Below are positions 1 to 6,489 of a stretch of DNA of 12,935 nt, one piece after another (position 1 is the stretch's first letter; each line of letters opens with the position of its first letter). Below the pieces are notes generated by a model, which saw only the letters and a list, made by a program, of their open reading frames with translations, was not told where the DNA came from and made no database searches. Source of the stretch: Lachnospiraceae bacterium (GTDB taxonomy: Bacteria; Bacillota_A; Clostridia; Lachnospirales; Lachnospiraceae); assembly GCA_009774655.1 (NCBI GenBank), contig VSOD01000081.1, positions 1-12,935 on the forward strand, given 5' to 3'. The position numbers were made by a program, and so were the translations under genes.

Positions 1-1929
1 AACCTCTGCCGTCTCCTCCACGACTTCATCCCAGTTATACTTCCCGCAGATAAAATCCGCACTCCTGCTGCCGCATGCATGTACTACTTCCGGATGCTCC
101 AGCATATACGCCATCTTCTCCTGCAGATCCTTCACGTCGCCCTTACGGAATACCAGCGCCTGCTCCTCCACGACCTCCGTATTTTCACAGATATCGCTGA
201 CAAGACAGCAGTCCCCGTAGCTCATCGCCTCTAACAGCGTCAGCGCCATACCCTCCACATCGCTTGGCAGTACGAATCCGTAAGCATTGGAATACAGCTC
301 TTCCAGCATCCGCCCCTGCACGAAATCCGTCATGATGATCCGCTCGTCCTGCGCCGCCATGTGGTGGATCTTCTCCATATATTCCACCGCGTGGCTGTTA
401 CCTCCGGCGATCACCAGCTTCTTGTCCGTACTTAGCTTCGAGAAAGCCTCGATCAGATAATGGACGCCCTTTTCCGGCACGATCCGGCCCAGAGACAGGA
501 AGTAGCCCCCTTCCGTCAGCCCGTATTTCTCCGTGATCAGCTCCGCCGCCCGGTGCTGCGGCCTGTTGATGCCGTTTGGAATATAGGTGACCTTTCTGTT
601 GTACGTATCCGCAAAGTACTGCTGTACATTCCGGGATAATACGATCACTTCATCGGCGTATTTCGCCGCCATTTTCTCTCCGAATTTGATCACATAGGAG
701 GCCAGATTCCCCCATTTGGCCCGCTGCCAGTCAAGGCCGTGGACCGTCACCACGATCTTCCGGTGAAAAAGTTTCGGGATCCAGAGCATGGCGCAGGGAC
801 CTTCCGCGTGATAATGGATCACGTCATAGCGGCCAAAAAGCGCCCGCAGCGTCGCCAGAAAACTATATACAATGGCATTCAGGCTGCTCCTGCGGAAAGT
901 AGGCACAATATAGACCCGCACCCCTTTATAAAATCTGCGGCCCTTCCAGCCATATTCTTCATCGTATTTTTTGCCCGATACATGGTGGCCATACCGGTTG
1001 TAGGCGTCCACGCGGTGTCCCATGGCCGCCAGCCGCACCGAAAGCTCCTCCACCACGACCTCTACCCCGCCTTCCCGCGACGGGATCCGCTTATGGCCGA
1101 TCATGGCGATGCGCAGCCTGTCTTTTTGTCTGCCTGCTCTTTTGCCAGGTTCGGCACTGGTTCCGGCCTTTTTGCGTAATTCCAGAGATTCTCTGCAGGC
1201 ATGGTAGACAAAAGAAAAATTCGTATTTAAATACCGCGGCAGCATCCGGCCGGGATCCTGCATAATGCGGAAGATCCACTCCATACACAGACTCTGCATC
1301 CACCCGGGCGCCCGTTTTACCGTACCGGCGATAAAATCAAAAGCCGCACCTACGCCGATCATCAACCCTTTTACCCTGCCTCTGTGCGCATACATCCACT
1401 GTTCCTGCTTGGGCGCACCCAAGGCCACCCAGACGAAATCCGCGCCGCTCTCATTGATCCTGCGCACATCCTCCTCATCCTCCTGCGGCGTCAGCTTTCG
1501 AAACGGGGGCGCATACATACCGGCGATCTTGAGCGCCGGATAGTTTGTATGCAATACCTTCTCCAGTTTCTTCAGCGTCTGCTCCGTGCTGCCGTAAAAG
1601 TAGTGGGTATACCCTTTTTCCTGGGAAAGTTTCAGGATCGCAGGCATAAGATCCGGTCCCGGCACCCGTTGTGCCTGTGGATAGCCTCTAAGCCGGCTGA
1701 CAATGGACAGCGGCTGCCCGTCCGGCAGTGCCATGGCCGCGCTGTTCTGCACCCTGCGGTACGCCTTATCCCGAAAGGCCATCACGGTAGTATGCACATT
1801 GGAAACACAGATATAATTGCCCTTCAAATCTTCCAGCCTGTCCGTGATATAAGAAATGGTCTGCTCCATATCTGTCACATTGATCCTGGTTTTTAAGATC
1901 GTACAATACTGTAACTGTTCTTTACTCAT
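1..1929 (-). CDS. WecG/TagA/CpsF (GT26)-GT4 bifunctional glycosyltransferase fusion, 3' end cut by window
   Basis: A single open frame runs from ATG at 1929 off the left edge, giving 643 visible residues with no stop. Residues 1-250 form a GT26 domain: NVHTTVMAF (44-52), PDGQPLS (69-75), GAPKQEQWM (171-179), GVGAAFDF (192-199) and MEWIFRI (216-222). This family adds an early sugar, often N-acetylmannosamine type, to undecaprenyl-diphosphate-linked intermediates at the inner membrane face. A short basic linker (about 251-271) leads to a GT4 domain: IPSREGGVE near its start, HYHAEGP (372-378), SLGRIVPEKG (479-488) and an EX7E pair at Glu559/Glu567. The GT4 C-terminus looks nearly complete. I checked codon phase on both sides of and across the linker and saw no frameshift. 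The start follows an AAGGAG 12 bases upstream and a nearer AGG 7 bases upstream. It lies 72 bases after the polymerase gene. The sugars transferred cannot be told from sequence. Confidence 0.9.
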   Translation of the reverse strand, partial: MSKEQLQYCTILKTRINVTDMEQTISYITDRLEDLKGNYICVSNVHTTVMAFRDKAYRRVQNSAAMALPDGQPLSIVSRLRGYPQAQRVPGPDLMPAILKLSQEKGYTHYFYGSTEQTLKKLEKVLHTNYPALKIAGMYAPPFRKLTPQEDEEDVRRINESGADFVWVALGAPKQEQWMYAHRGRVKGLMIGVGAAFDFIAGTVKRAPGWMQSLCMEWIFRIMQDPGRMLPRYLNTNFSFVYHACRESLELRKKAGTSAEPGKRAGRQKDRLRIAMIGHKRIPSREGGVEVVVEELSVRLAAMGHRVDAYNRYGHHVSGKKYDEEYGWKGRRFYKGVRVYIVPTFRRSSLNAIVYSFLATLRALFGRYDVIHYHAEGPCAMLWIPKLFHRKIVVTVHGLDWQRAKWGNLASYVIKFGEKMAAKYADEVIVLSRNVQQYFADTYNRKVTYIPNGINRPQHRAAELITEKYGLTEGGYFLSLGRIVPEKGVHYLIEAFSKLSTDKKLVIAGGNSHAVEYMEKIHHMAAQDERIIMTDFVQGRMLEELYSNAYGFVLPSDVEGMALTLLEAMSYGDCCLVSDICENTEVVEEQALVFRKGDVKDLQEKMAYMLEHPEVVHACGSRSADFICGKYNWDEVVEETAEV

Positions 1930-2001
1930 TATCGCACCTGACTCCTTTTTTCTATCGGACACTACTCGGTTTCTTCCGCCCGCTCTACGATCTGCTGTCG
2001 A

Positions 2002-3594
2002 TCATGTCACTTTCCTGCGCGCTTTGTTCCTTCCGGTTCCGGCATACAGGACCCCCGCCGCACCTCCGAAAAAAGCGCCGATCAAAATACTCCCCGCGTA
2101 ATACCGGCCGGTCTCCAACATGACAGCCTTTCCCTGAACCAGCTGCATGGGCGTCTCCCCATCCTGATAGTTCATGACCCTCCATCCCGCATAGGCCGGA
2201 TCTTCCGGGCTGCTCAGGTAGACAGAGATCTCTTCTCTGCCGTCCGTATAAAAGCGGGGCACCACATAGCCTGCCGGCACCTGATACAAAATACCGCACA
2301 GCAGGCCGCCCGCCGCGGCACCGGCCGCCATCAGACAGACGATTTTTTTCTTTTCATATCGCCAGAGCCGGCAGACAGCTCCCCACAGACGATCCGGCAG
2401 GCCGGCGAAAGGAATCCGGATCTTTCCCTGCAGCTTTGGAAGCAGGCAGAATTCCTTTGCCCCGTCTTTTTGCAGAAACAGAAGGCTTCCCAGAAAGACC
2501 AGCGTCACATTTTTGAAGGATGTATTGAATAAAAGCGGCTCCGTCCACCCTGCTCCCAGGAAACAGACCAGGATCACCAGCTCTCTTGTTTTCTGTTTAT
2601 GGGTATCATAACCAAGCAGCGCAAAATATCCCGCCAGCAGCAGTCCGAAGAAGATCAGACCATAATTGATATATCCCCACACATAGGAATTGTCCATCGT
2701 CATGGAGGATCTCACGATCTGCGAAATATCCGCCCCAAACAGACTCCGGTACTCCGATCTTAAGAACTGCTCCGCCAGCCAGATCCTTGTATTGAGCTTA
2801 AAATTCAACTGCTGCACATAATATCCGTATTTCAGATCATAGAGATAAAAAGGCGCCACAAAAGACAGCACCAGACAGACCGGCAGCACCAGATTCGCAA
2901 GCAGCTTCTCCAGAATGCAGAACCGGGGTCTGATCCGCACATACAGGCATCCGGCCAGCAGCACCGACACGATCCCGAAGCCGGTATAGCTGACGGAATA
3001 AAAGAACACCAGCACATTCCCTGCCATCAGAAGAAAAAAGTGCCTGCATTTATAACGCTCTTCCAGCTGATAAAGCAGAAACGCACACAGCGCCAGATAC
3101 GTGATATGCAGGATATTCGGATGGCTGAATCCCAGGCTCCAGCGAAAAATCGGCCCAAGCCCCATCTTGGCATGTACCCGGTACACCGTATGCTCTATGC
3201 GCAGAAAGGAAAAGATACTCAGAAAGACCGCACACACCGACCAGACCCACAATCCCACATGGAAAACCTTCTTCACGGAAATATTCTTCATGCCAAGCAC
3301 CGTAAAGGCCAGAAACAGAATACCCCGCTCATGAGAATTCCAGTACACGATTCCCACAAGCAGCACCAAAAGCGCCTGCATCACCCACTGTCTTCTCGTA
3401 TAAGGCGTGACCGCCAGCTTGACGGCTCCCAGAAAAAAAGCCGGAATCACCAGCAGTTCAAAGAGCTTCTGCCCTTCGTAAAGCCCCAGCCCCTTGGTGA
3501 CGGACAAAAGGATAAAAAAGCCGAAATAACACGCCTCCTGCCAAGTCACCTCTATGCTGTTTTGTAATGCGATTTCTTTGATACGTTTATTCAT
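2002..3594 (-). CDS. wzy: Wzy-type oligosaccharide repeat-unit polymerase with C-terminal membrane extension
   Basis: Encodes 530 residues. The first ~376 are dominated by hydrophobic helices (for example 21-34, 45-62, 70-85, 112-131, 162-176, 186-199, 204-219, 232-250, 310-327, 339-349) with hydrophilic loops between. This layout is typical of Wzy/O-antigen-ligase family membrane proteins, which join lipid-linked repeat units outside the membrane. The function is assigned from topology, length and context, because Wzy primary sequence is poorly conserved. After the core comes a ~150-residue tail: helix 417-438, a polar ~60-residue segment (439-498), helix 499-518 and a basic end. The tail is not a usual part of the polymerase. 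ATG at 3594 is preferred over GTG at 3600, because AGAGGTG (3598-3604) sits at ribosome-binding distance from the ATG and overlaps the GTG. It is the first gene after the nuclease interruption and probably has its own promoter. Confidence 0.85.
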   Translation of the reverse strand: MNKRIKEIALQNSIEVTWQEACYFGFFILLSVTKGLGLYEGQKLFELLVIPAFFLGAVKLAVTPYTRRQWVMQALLVLLVGIVYWNSHERGILFLAFTVLGMKNISVKKVFHVGLWVWSVCAVFLSIFSFLRIEHTVYRVHAKMGLGPIFRWSLGFSHPNILHITYLALCAFLLYQLEERYKCRHFFLLMAGNVLVFFYSVSYTGFGIVSVLLAGCLYVRIRPRFCILEKLLANLVLPVCLVLSFVAPFYLYDLKYGYYVQQLNFKLNTRIWLAEQFLRSEYRSLFGADISQIVRSSMTMDNSYVWGYINYGLIFFGLLLAGYFALLGYDTHKQKTRELVILVCFLGAGWTEPLLFNTSFKNVTLVFLGSLLFLQKDGAKEFCLLPKLQGKIRIPFAGLPDRLWGAVCRLWRYEKKKIVCLMAAGAAAGGLLCGILYQVPAGYVVPRFYTDGREEISVYLSSPEDPAYAGWRVMNYQDGETPMQLVQGKAVMLETGRYYAGSILIGAFFGGAAGVLYAGTGRNKARRKVT

Positions 3595-3597
3595 TCT

Positions 3598-3604
3598 CAC
3601 CTCT
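3598..3604 (-). promoter_or_regulatory. Ribosome binding site deciding the wzy start
   Basis: On the minus strand this reads AGAGGTG. Five bases separate the AGG core from ATG at 3594. The alternative GTG codon at 3600 lies inside this motif, so ATG 3594 is the more probable start. Confidence 0.6.
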
Positions 3605-3678
3605 GCGCGGATACTCTTAAAACAGTACAGCTTATGCGCATTTAAAATTTACTTTTCATAGCTTGACCAAACATTTAG

Positions 3679-3707
3679 ATTATAACATACCTTCCATTTC
3701 ATGACCA
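3679..3707 (-). promoter_or_regulatory. Putative extended -10 promoter for the polymerase and fusion-glycosyltransferase genes
   Basis: On the minus strand TGTTATAAT (3687-3679) is a perfect extended -10 element (TGn followed by TATAAT). Seventeen bases upstream, TGGTCA (3707-3702) matches the -35 consensus TTGACA at four of six positions. The predicted transcript start near 3672 leaves a leader of roughly 75 bases before ATG 3594. The site lies in an AT-rich gap that contrasts with the GC-rich genes. An imperfect inverted repeat (ATTTC at 3696-3700, GAAAT at 3710-3714) overlaps the -35 region and could bind a regulator, but it is short. This is consensus matching only. Confidence 0.5.
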
Positions 3708-3779
3708 TGGAAATCTATCTATAGACAGCGACATTAAAAAGACTGTTACCGTTGGCTTCTTCCCTTCACCCTCCCGGCA

Positions 3780-3788
3780 TGTTATAAT
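3780..3788 (+). promoter_or_regulatory. Putative extended -10 promoter for the Uma2-family gene
   Basis: TGTTATAAT is a perfect extended -10 element on the plus strand. The hexamer 17 bases upstream (3760-3765) is a poor -35, with about three of six matches, so the TG extension would have to carry recognition. Transcription would begin near 3795, only about 18 bases before the ATG at 3813. The ribosome binding site AAAGGA (3798-3803) falls within that short leader. Confidence 0.45.
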
Positions 3789-3812
3789 AAATGAAAGAAA
3801 GGATGTGATACT

Positions 3813-4370
3813 ATGGCATCAGCAGCCAGCGAACACTGGAGAGACGAAAAAATAGATGGGGTTATTTATGATATGTCCCCGGCTCCCGGCTATCAACATG
3901 GAATTATCAACGGAAATATTTATACAATCATCAAACAGGGACTTAAAAACAGCATCTGCCTTGTCACGATGGAAAATTTAGATTTTAAGTATCACCCGGA
4001 CGTGAACGACGACTATTTATGCCCTGACATCATGGTGATCTGCGACCGGAATCATCTAAAAGGCGGGTCCTACAGCGGATTACCCCGGTTTATCGCCGAA
4101 ACCCTGAGCCCTTCCACAGCCAAAAAAGACCGGACAGAAAAGATGGATATTTATGAAACCGCCGGCGTGGAGGAGTACTGGATCGTTTCACCGCAGGGAA
4201 GATCCGTTGAAATATACTACCTCGAAAACGGCAAATATATCCTGAAAGAAAGCTACATGCTGCAGGACGATCAGGAGGAAGAGCATTACAATGCGGATAC
4301 CGAGATCTGTCTTCGGGCGTTCCCGCATATTAAGATGCGTCTGGATGAGATTTTTGAAGGCATGGACTAA
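3813..4370 (+). CDS. Uma2-family (DUF820) putative PD-(D/E)XK endonuclease
   Basis: Encodes 185 residues, the usual size for this family and the only plus-strand gene here. Family signs are an N-terminal KIDGVIYDMSPAPGYQHG stretch (13-30), PDIMVICD (71-78), IAETLSPSTAKKD (94-106) and YETAGVEEYWIVSP (114-127). These match the Uma2 pattern of PD-x-V, then E-x-L-S-P-S-T, then Y-x-x-x-G-V-x-E-Y-W. The fold belongs to the PD-(D/E)XK nucleases; Asp72 and Glu96 are candidate metal ligands. The biological role of Uma2 proteins is largely unknown, so nuclease activity is a family-level inference. ATG 3813 follows AAAGGA by nine bases. A hand count over 3841-4320 gives 220 G+C in 480 bases (46%), below the adjoining genes (about 53-63% in sampled lines). 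It is divergent from the polymerase gene and convergent with the fucosyltransferase gene (16-base gap), which suggests an independent insertion rather than a pathway gene. Confidence 0.88.
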   Translation: MASAASEHWRDEKIDGVIYDMSPAPGYQHGIINGNIYTIIKQGLKNSICLVTMENLDFKYHPDVNDDYLCPDIMVICDRNHLKGGSYSGLPRFIAETLSPSTAKKDRTEKMDIYETAGVEEYWIVSPQGRSVEIYYLENGKYILKESYMLQDDQEEEHYNADTEICLRAFPHIKMRLDEIFEGMD

Positions 4371-4386
4371 AAAAGGATGCTCTGCC

Positions 4387-5313
4387 TCATACTACCGCCC
4401 CCTGTGGCGTGATCAGCGTCCAGCCTGCCCACAGCTGTTTCATCTGTTCCGGTATGCAGACCTGCGTATTCTTGTGTATGGAAGGCCGTATCATGCATTT
4501 GCCTTCCCCGGCGTTCAGTCTTGCGCCCCAGAAGCTGAAGGTGCTGTTGGCGCAGATATTGTGCCGGCAGCGGCTCATCAGCATCATGTCATAGAAGCTG
4601 TTTTGCCCCGTGTTCCAGTCGATGATCTCGCAGTCTTCTCCTGCATAGTGTTCCCGCACATAAGGAATATCATCAGAAAAAAAGAAAAACCGTGCCTTCG
4701 GATACCGCTCCCTGATCCATGCCATCGCCGCCTCATAATAGGCTTCCGTACAGATTCCCCCGAACATCGCTTCATTGACCGCATCCAGATAGTCACCCCG
4801 GCGGATATGCACGCTGACCGACTCTGCGGACGCCATCTTTTCGATCATATCCCCGTTCCGGCGTTCGACAGCAGCATCCGCGCATACAGGAAACCGCAGC
4901 TCACGGCGCAGGCCGTCAAGTATATCCGCATAATATTTCTCACAGGCCCAATACCCTGCAAGATACTTGTCCGTAAAATGAAAGACCTCCTCATGATACA
5001 TCTCCTGCTCCACAAAGCAGGGATTATGCGAGGGCAGAAGTTTCCTCCTGATCCTGGAAACGGCAGACTCCGGTTCCTCCCACAATCTGCCAAGCAGACC
5101 ACGGATCTCCTGCTCCGAAGCCGGACGGTATCTGACCCCTTCGAAGCAGTTCAGCTCCATTGTTCTTTTCGCCAGAACCGCTTCCTGCTCGCCGGGACGC
5201 TCGAACCACGACACATCCAGACGCACATCCCGCCCCAGGCTCTCCAGTTTTCTATAAAAGGCGTACTGCTGCAGCTGATTCCCCAGTCCGCCCATAATTT
5301 TTACGATGATCAT
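4387..5313 (-). CDS. GT11 family fucosyltransferase (alpha-1,2-fucosyltransferase-like)
   Basis: Encodes 308 residues, close to the ~290-300 of bacterial alpha-1,2-fucosyltransferases. The N-terminus holds MGGLGNQLQQYAF (7-19), the family's nucleotide-binding G-G-L-G-N-Q signature. HIRRGDY (169-175) is the HxRRGDY motif tied to GDP-fucose binding. FFSDD (211-215) and NSTFSFWGARLN (256-267) are the further conserved GT11 blocks. The expected reaction is transfer of L-fucose from GDP-fucose to a galactose-type acceptor on the lipid-linked unit, in the cytoplasm. No signal peptide or membrane helix is evident. ATG 5313 has AAGGA eight bases upstream. It follows the hydrolase gene by 75 bases. 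Its stop lies 16 bases from that of the opposing Uma2-family gene. Linkage and acceptor are inferred from the family. Confidence 0.9.
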   Translation of the reverse strand: MIIVKIMGGLGNQLQQYAFYRKLESLGRDVRLDVSWFERPGEQEAVLAKRTMELNCFEGVRYRPASEQEIRGLLGRLWEEPESAVSRIRRKLLPSHNPCFVEQEMYHEEVFHFTDKYLAGYWACEKYYADILDGLRRELRFPVCADAAVERRNGDMIEKMASAESVSVHIRRGDYLDAVNEAMFGGICTEAYYEAAMAWIRERYPKARFFFFSDDIPYVREHYAGEDCEIIDWNTGQNSFYDMMLMSRCRHNICANSTFSFWGARLNAGEGKCMIRPSIHKNTQVCIPEQMKQLWAGWTLITPQGAVV

Positions 5314-5388
5314 AACGTCTTTCCTTATTCCCGGTTATAGTTAACGACATCAAAAATTTCATTTCCTAATACTAACCCGTCATACATC

Positions 5389-6459
5389 CTACAGCATCAG
5401 CGCCGGCCCCAGCGACCAGGGATAGGCATCATAACGCTGCGGATACTGTCCGAACCCTTCGCACTCGCCGGAACAGTGGTACACTCTGCCGTTTTTTTCC
5501 GATTTCTCCAAAGCATTCCTGCCGGTCTGCACGATCTGACCATACACTGCTTCGTCCAGAATACCCAGCCCGATTCCCTGCCGGATCGCCGCACAGATCA
5601 TGCCGGTGGCGGAAGTATCCGCCGGGCCTTCCGCCGCCTGCAGCTGCCAGGCAAAGTAACCGTCCTTTCGCTGGTACGGCGCCACCGTCTCCGCCAGCTT
5701 CACATAAGGCTCCCGTAACCTGTCTGCGCCGTACTGTGTCGTCATGCAGCAGCCCATGCCGCGCAGCAGCCAGCCTACAGCCCTTCCCCAGCCGATGATC
5801 CCGTACTTGCAGTCATCTGCCACCGAATAACCGTGGTAGGGAAGACCGGTATCTGCATCCATGCCATAGGCCAGAAAGTTCACGATCTGCTTCACGGCCG
5901 CCTCCATCGTCTCCGGTCTGTCAAACACCGTACCGTACCGGTACAGGAACGGACAGGCCAGCCCGATGGTATCCACGAACACATACCCGTTGTCCTGCCC
6001 CGCCCGGTAGGGAAAGCTGCCCGTCTCGTCGGTGGGATAATGAAGCGCATAGTCCGCCATCTTATCCACCGCCTGCCGGTATTGCTCCGCTTCTTTATCG
6101 GAACGGATCCCCTGTCCCGGTCCGTTTTTCCGATATACCTCGTACAGTGCCAGCATCGTCTCCCCGGCCAGAAGGTCATCCAGCCACAGAATCCGGCTTC
6201 CTTTCTGGAACCAGCGCTCACAGTAGGCCGAGAGCACCAGATCGATCACCGCGCATACATCTTCTTCCTTCTTCTCCTGTCTGTACTGCCACAGGCCTGC
6301 CGCCAGCAGTCCCGTAGGCCAGAAGATCAGATCCTCCGGCGCCGCTTTTCGACGCAGCAGATATTTCTTCACCAGATATTTCAGCCTTTTCTCCCCGTCC
6401 CAGACCCCGTAGGTCAGCAGTTCCTGACAGGCTTCTTCCATCAATCTGTCTTTATCCAT
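5389..6459 (-). CDS. GH88/GH105-like unsaturated uronyl (rhamnogalacturonyl) hydrolase
   Basis: Encodes 356 residues, within the usual 340-390 range. Family features are WLDDLLAGE (92-100); YVFVDTIGLACPFLYRYG (159-176), whose Asp163 aligns in context with the catalytic acid/base Asp of YteR-type enzymes; GWGRAVGWLLRGM (223-235), a form of the family's W-G-R-x-x-G-W block; and DTSATGM (281-287). Known members are (alpha/alpha)6-barrel enzymes that hydrate and release 4,5-unsaturated uronic acids from lyase-cut oligosaccharides. There is no signal peptide, since the N-terminus is charged (MDKDRLMEE), so it should be cytoplasmic. It sits between the flippase gene (30-base gap) and the fucosyltransferase gene (75-base gap), with AAGG just before the ATG. 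A degradative enzyme inside a polysaccharide assembly operon is odd; it could trim abortive intermediates or have another activity. Confidence 0.82.
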   Translation of the reverse strand: MDKDRLMEEACQELLTYGVWDGEKRLKYLVKKYLLRRKAAPEDLIFWPTGLLAAGLWQYRQEKKEEDVCAVIDLVLSAYCERWFQKGSRILWLDDLLAGETMLALYEVYRKNGPGQGIRSDKEAEQYRQAVDKMADYALHYPTDETGSFPYRAGQDNGYVFVDTIGLACPFLYRYGTVFDRPETMEAAVKQIVNFLAYGMDADTGLPYHGYSVADDCKYGIIGWGRAVGWLLRGMGCCMTTQYGADRLREPYVKLAETVAPYQRKDGYFAWQLQAAEGPADTSATGMICAAIRQGIGLGILDEAVYGQIVQTGRNALEKSEKNGRVYHCSGECEGFGQYPQRYDAYPWSLGPALML

Positions 6460-6489
6460 TTTCCTTACCCATATTTTCCCTTACATGTA

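Noticed and set aside
1091..1303. Minus-strand 70-codon ORF at the GT26-GT4 junction, possibly marking a frameshift
   Set aside because: It lies in a different phase from the fusion frame, which translates cleanly through the whole region into conserved GT26 and GT4 motifs.
3791..3808. Five-codon leader ORF overlapping the Uma2-family ribosome binding site
   Set aside because: Very short ATG-stop pairs are common by chance in AT-rich leaders, it has no ribosome binding site of its own and no attenuator-like structure follows.
3798..4380. Repeated AAAGGATG at both ends of the Uma2-family gene as insertion-site direct repeats
   Set aside because: Eight bases that overlap a ribosome binding site on one side can easily match by chance, and no inverted repeats or transposase are nearby.
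4291..5340. Long plus-strand ORF (349 codons) opposite the fucosyltransferase gene
   Set aside because: It has no recognisable domain, is rich in His/Arg/Pro as expected from the complement of a GC-rich gene, and overlaps a clear GT11 gene over its full motif set.
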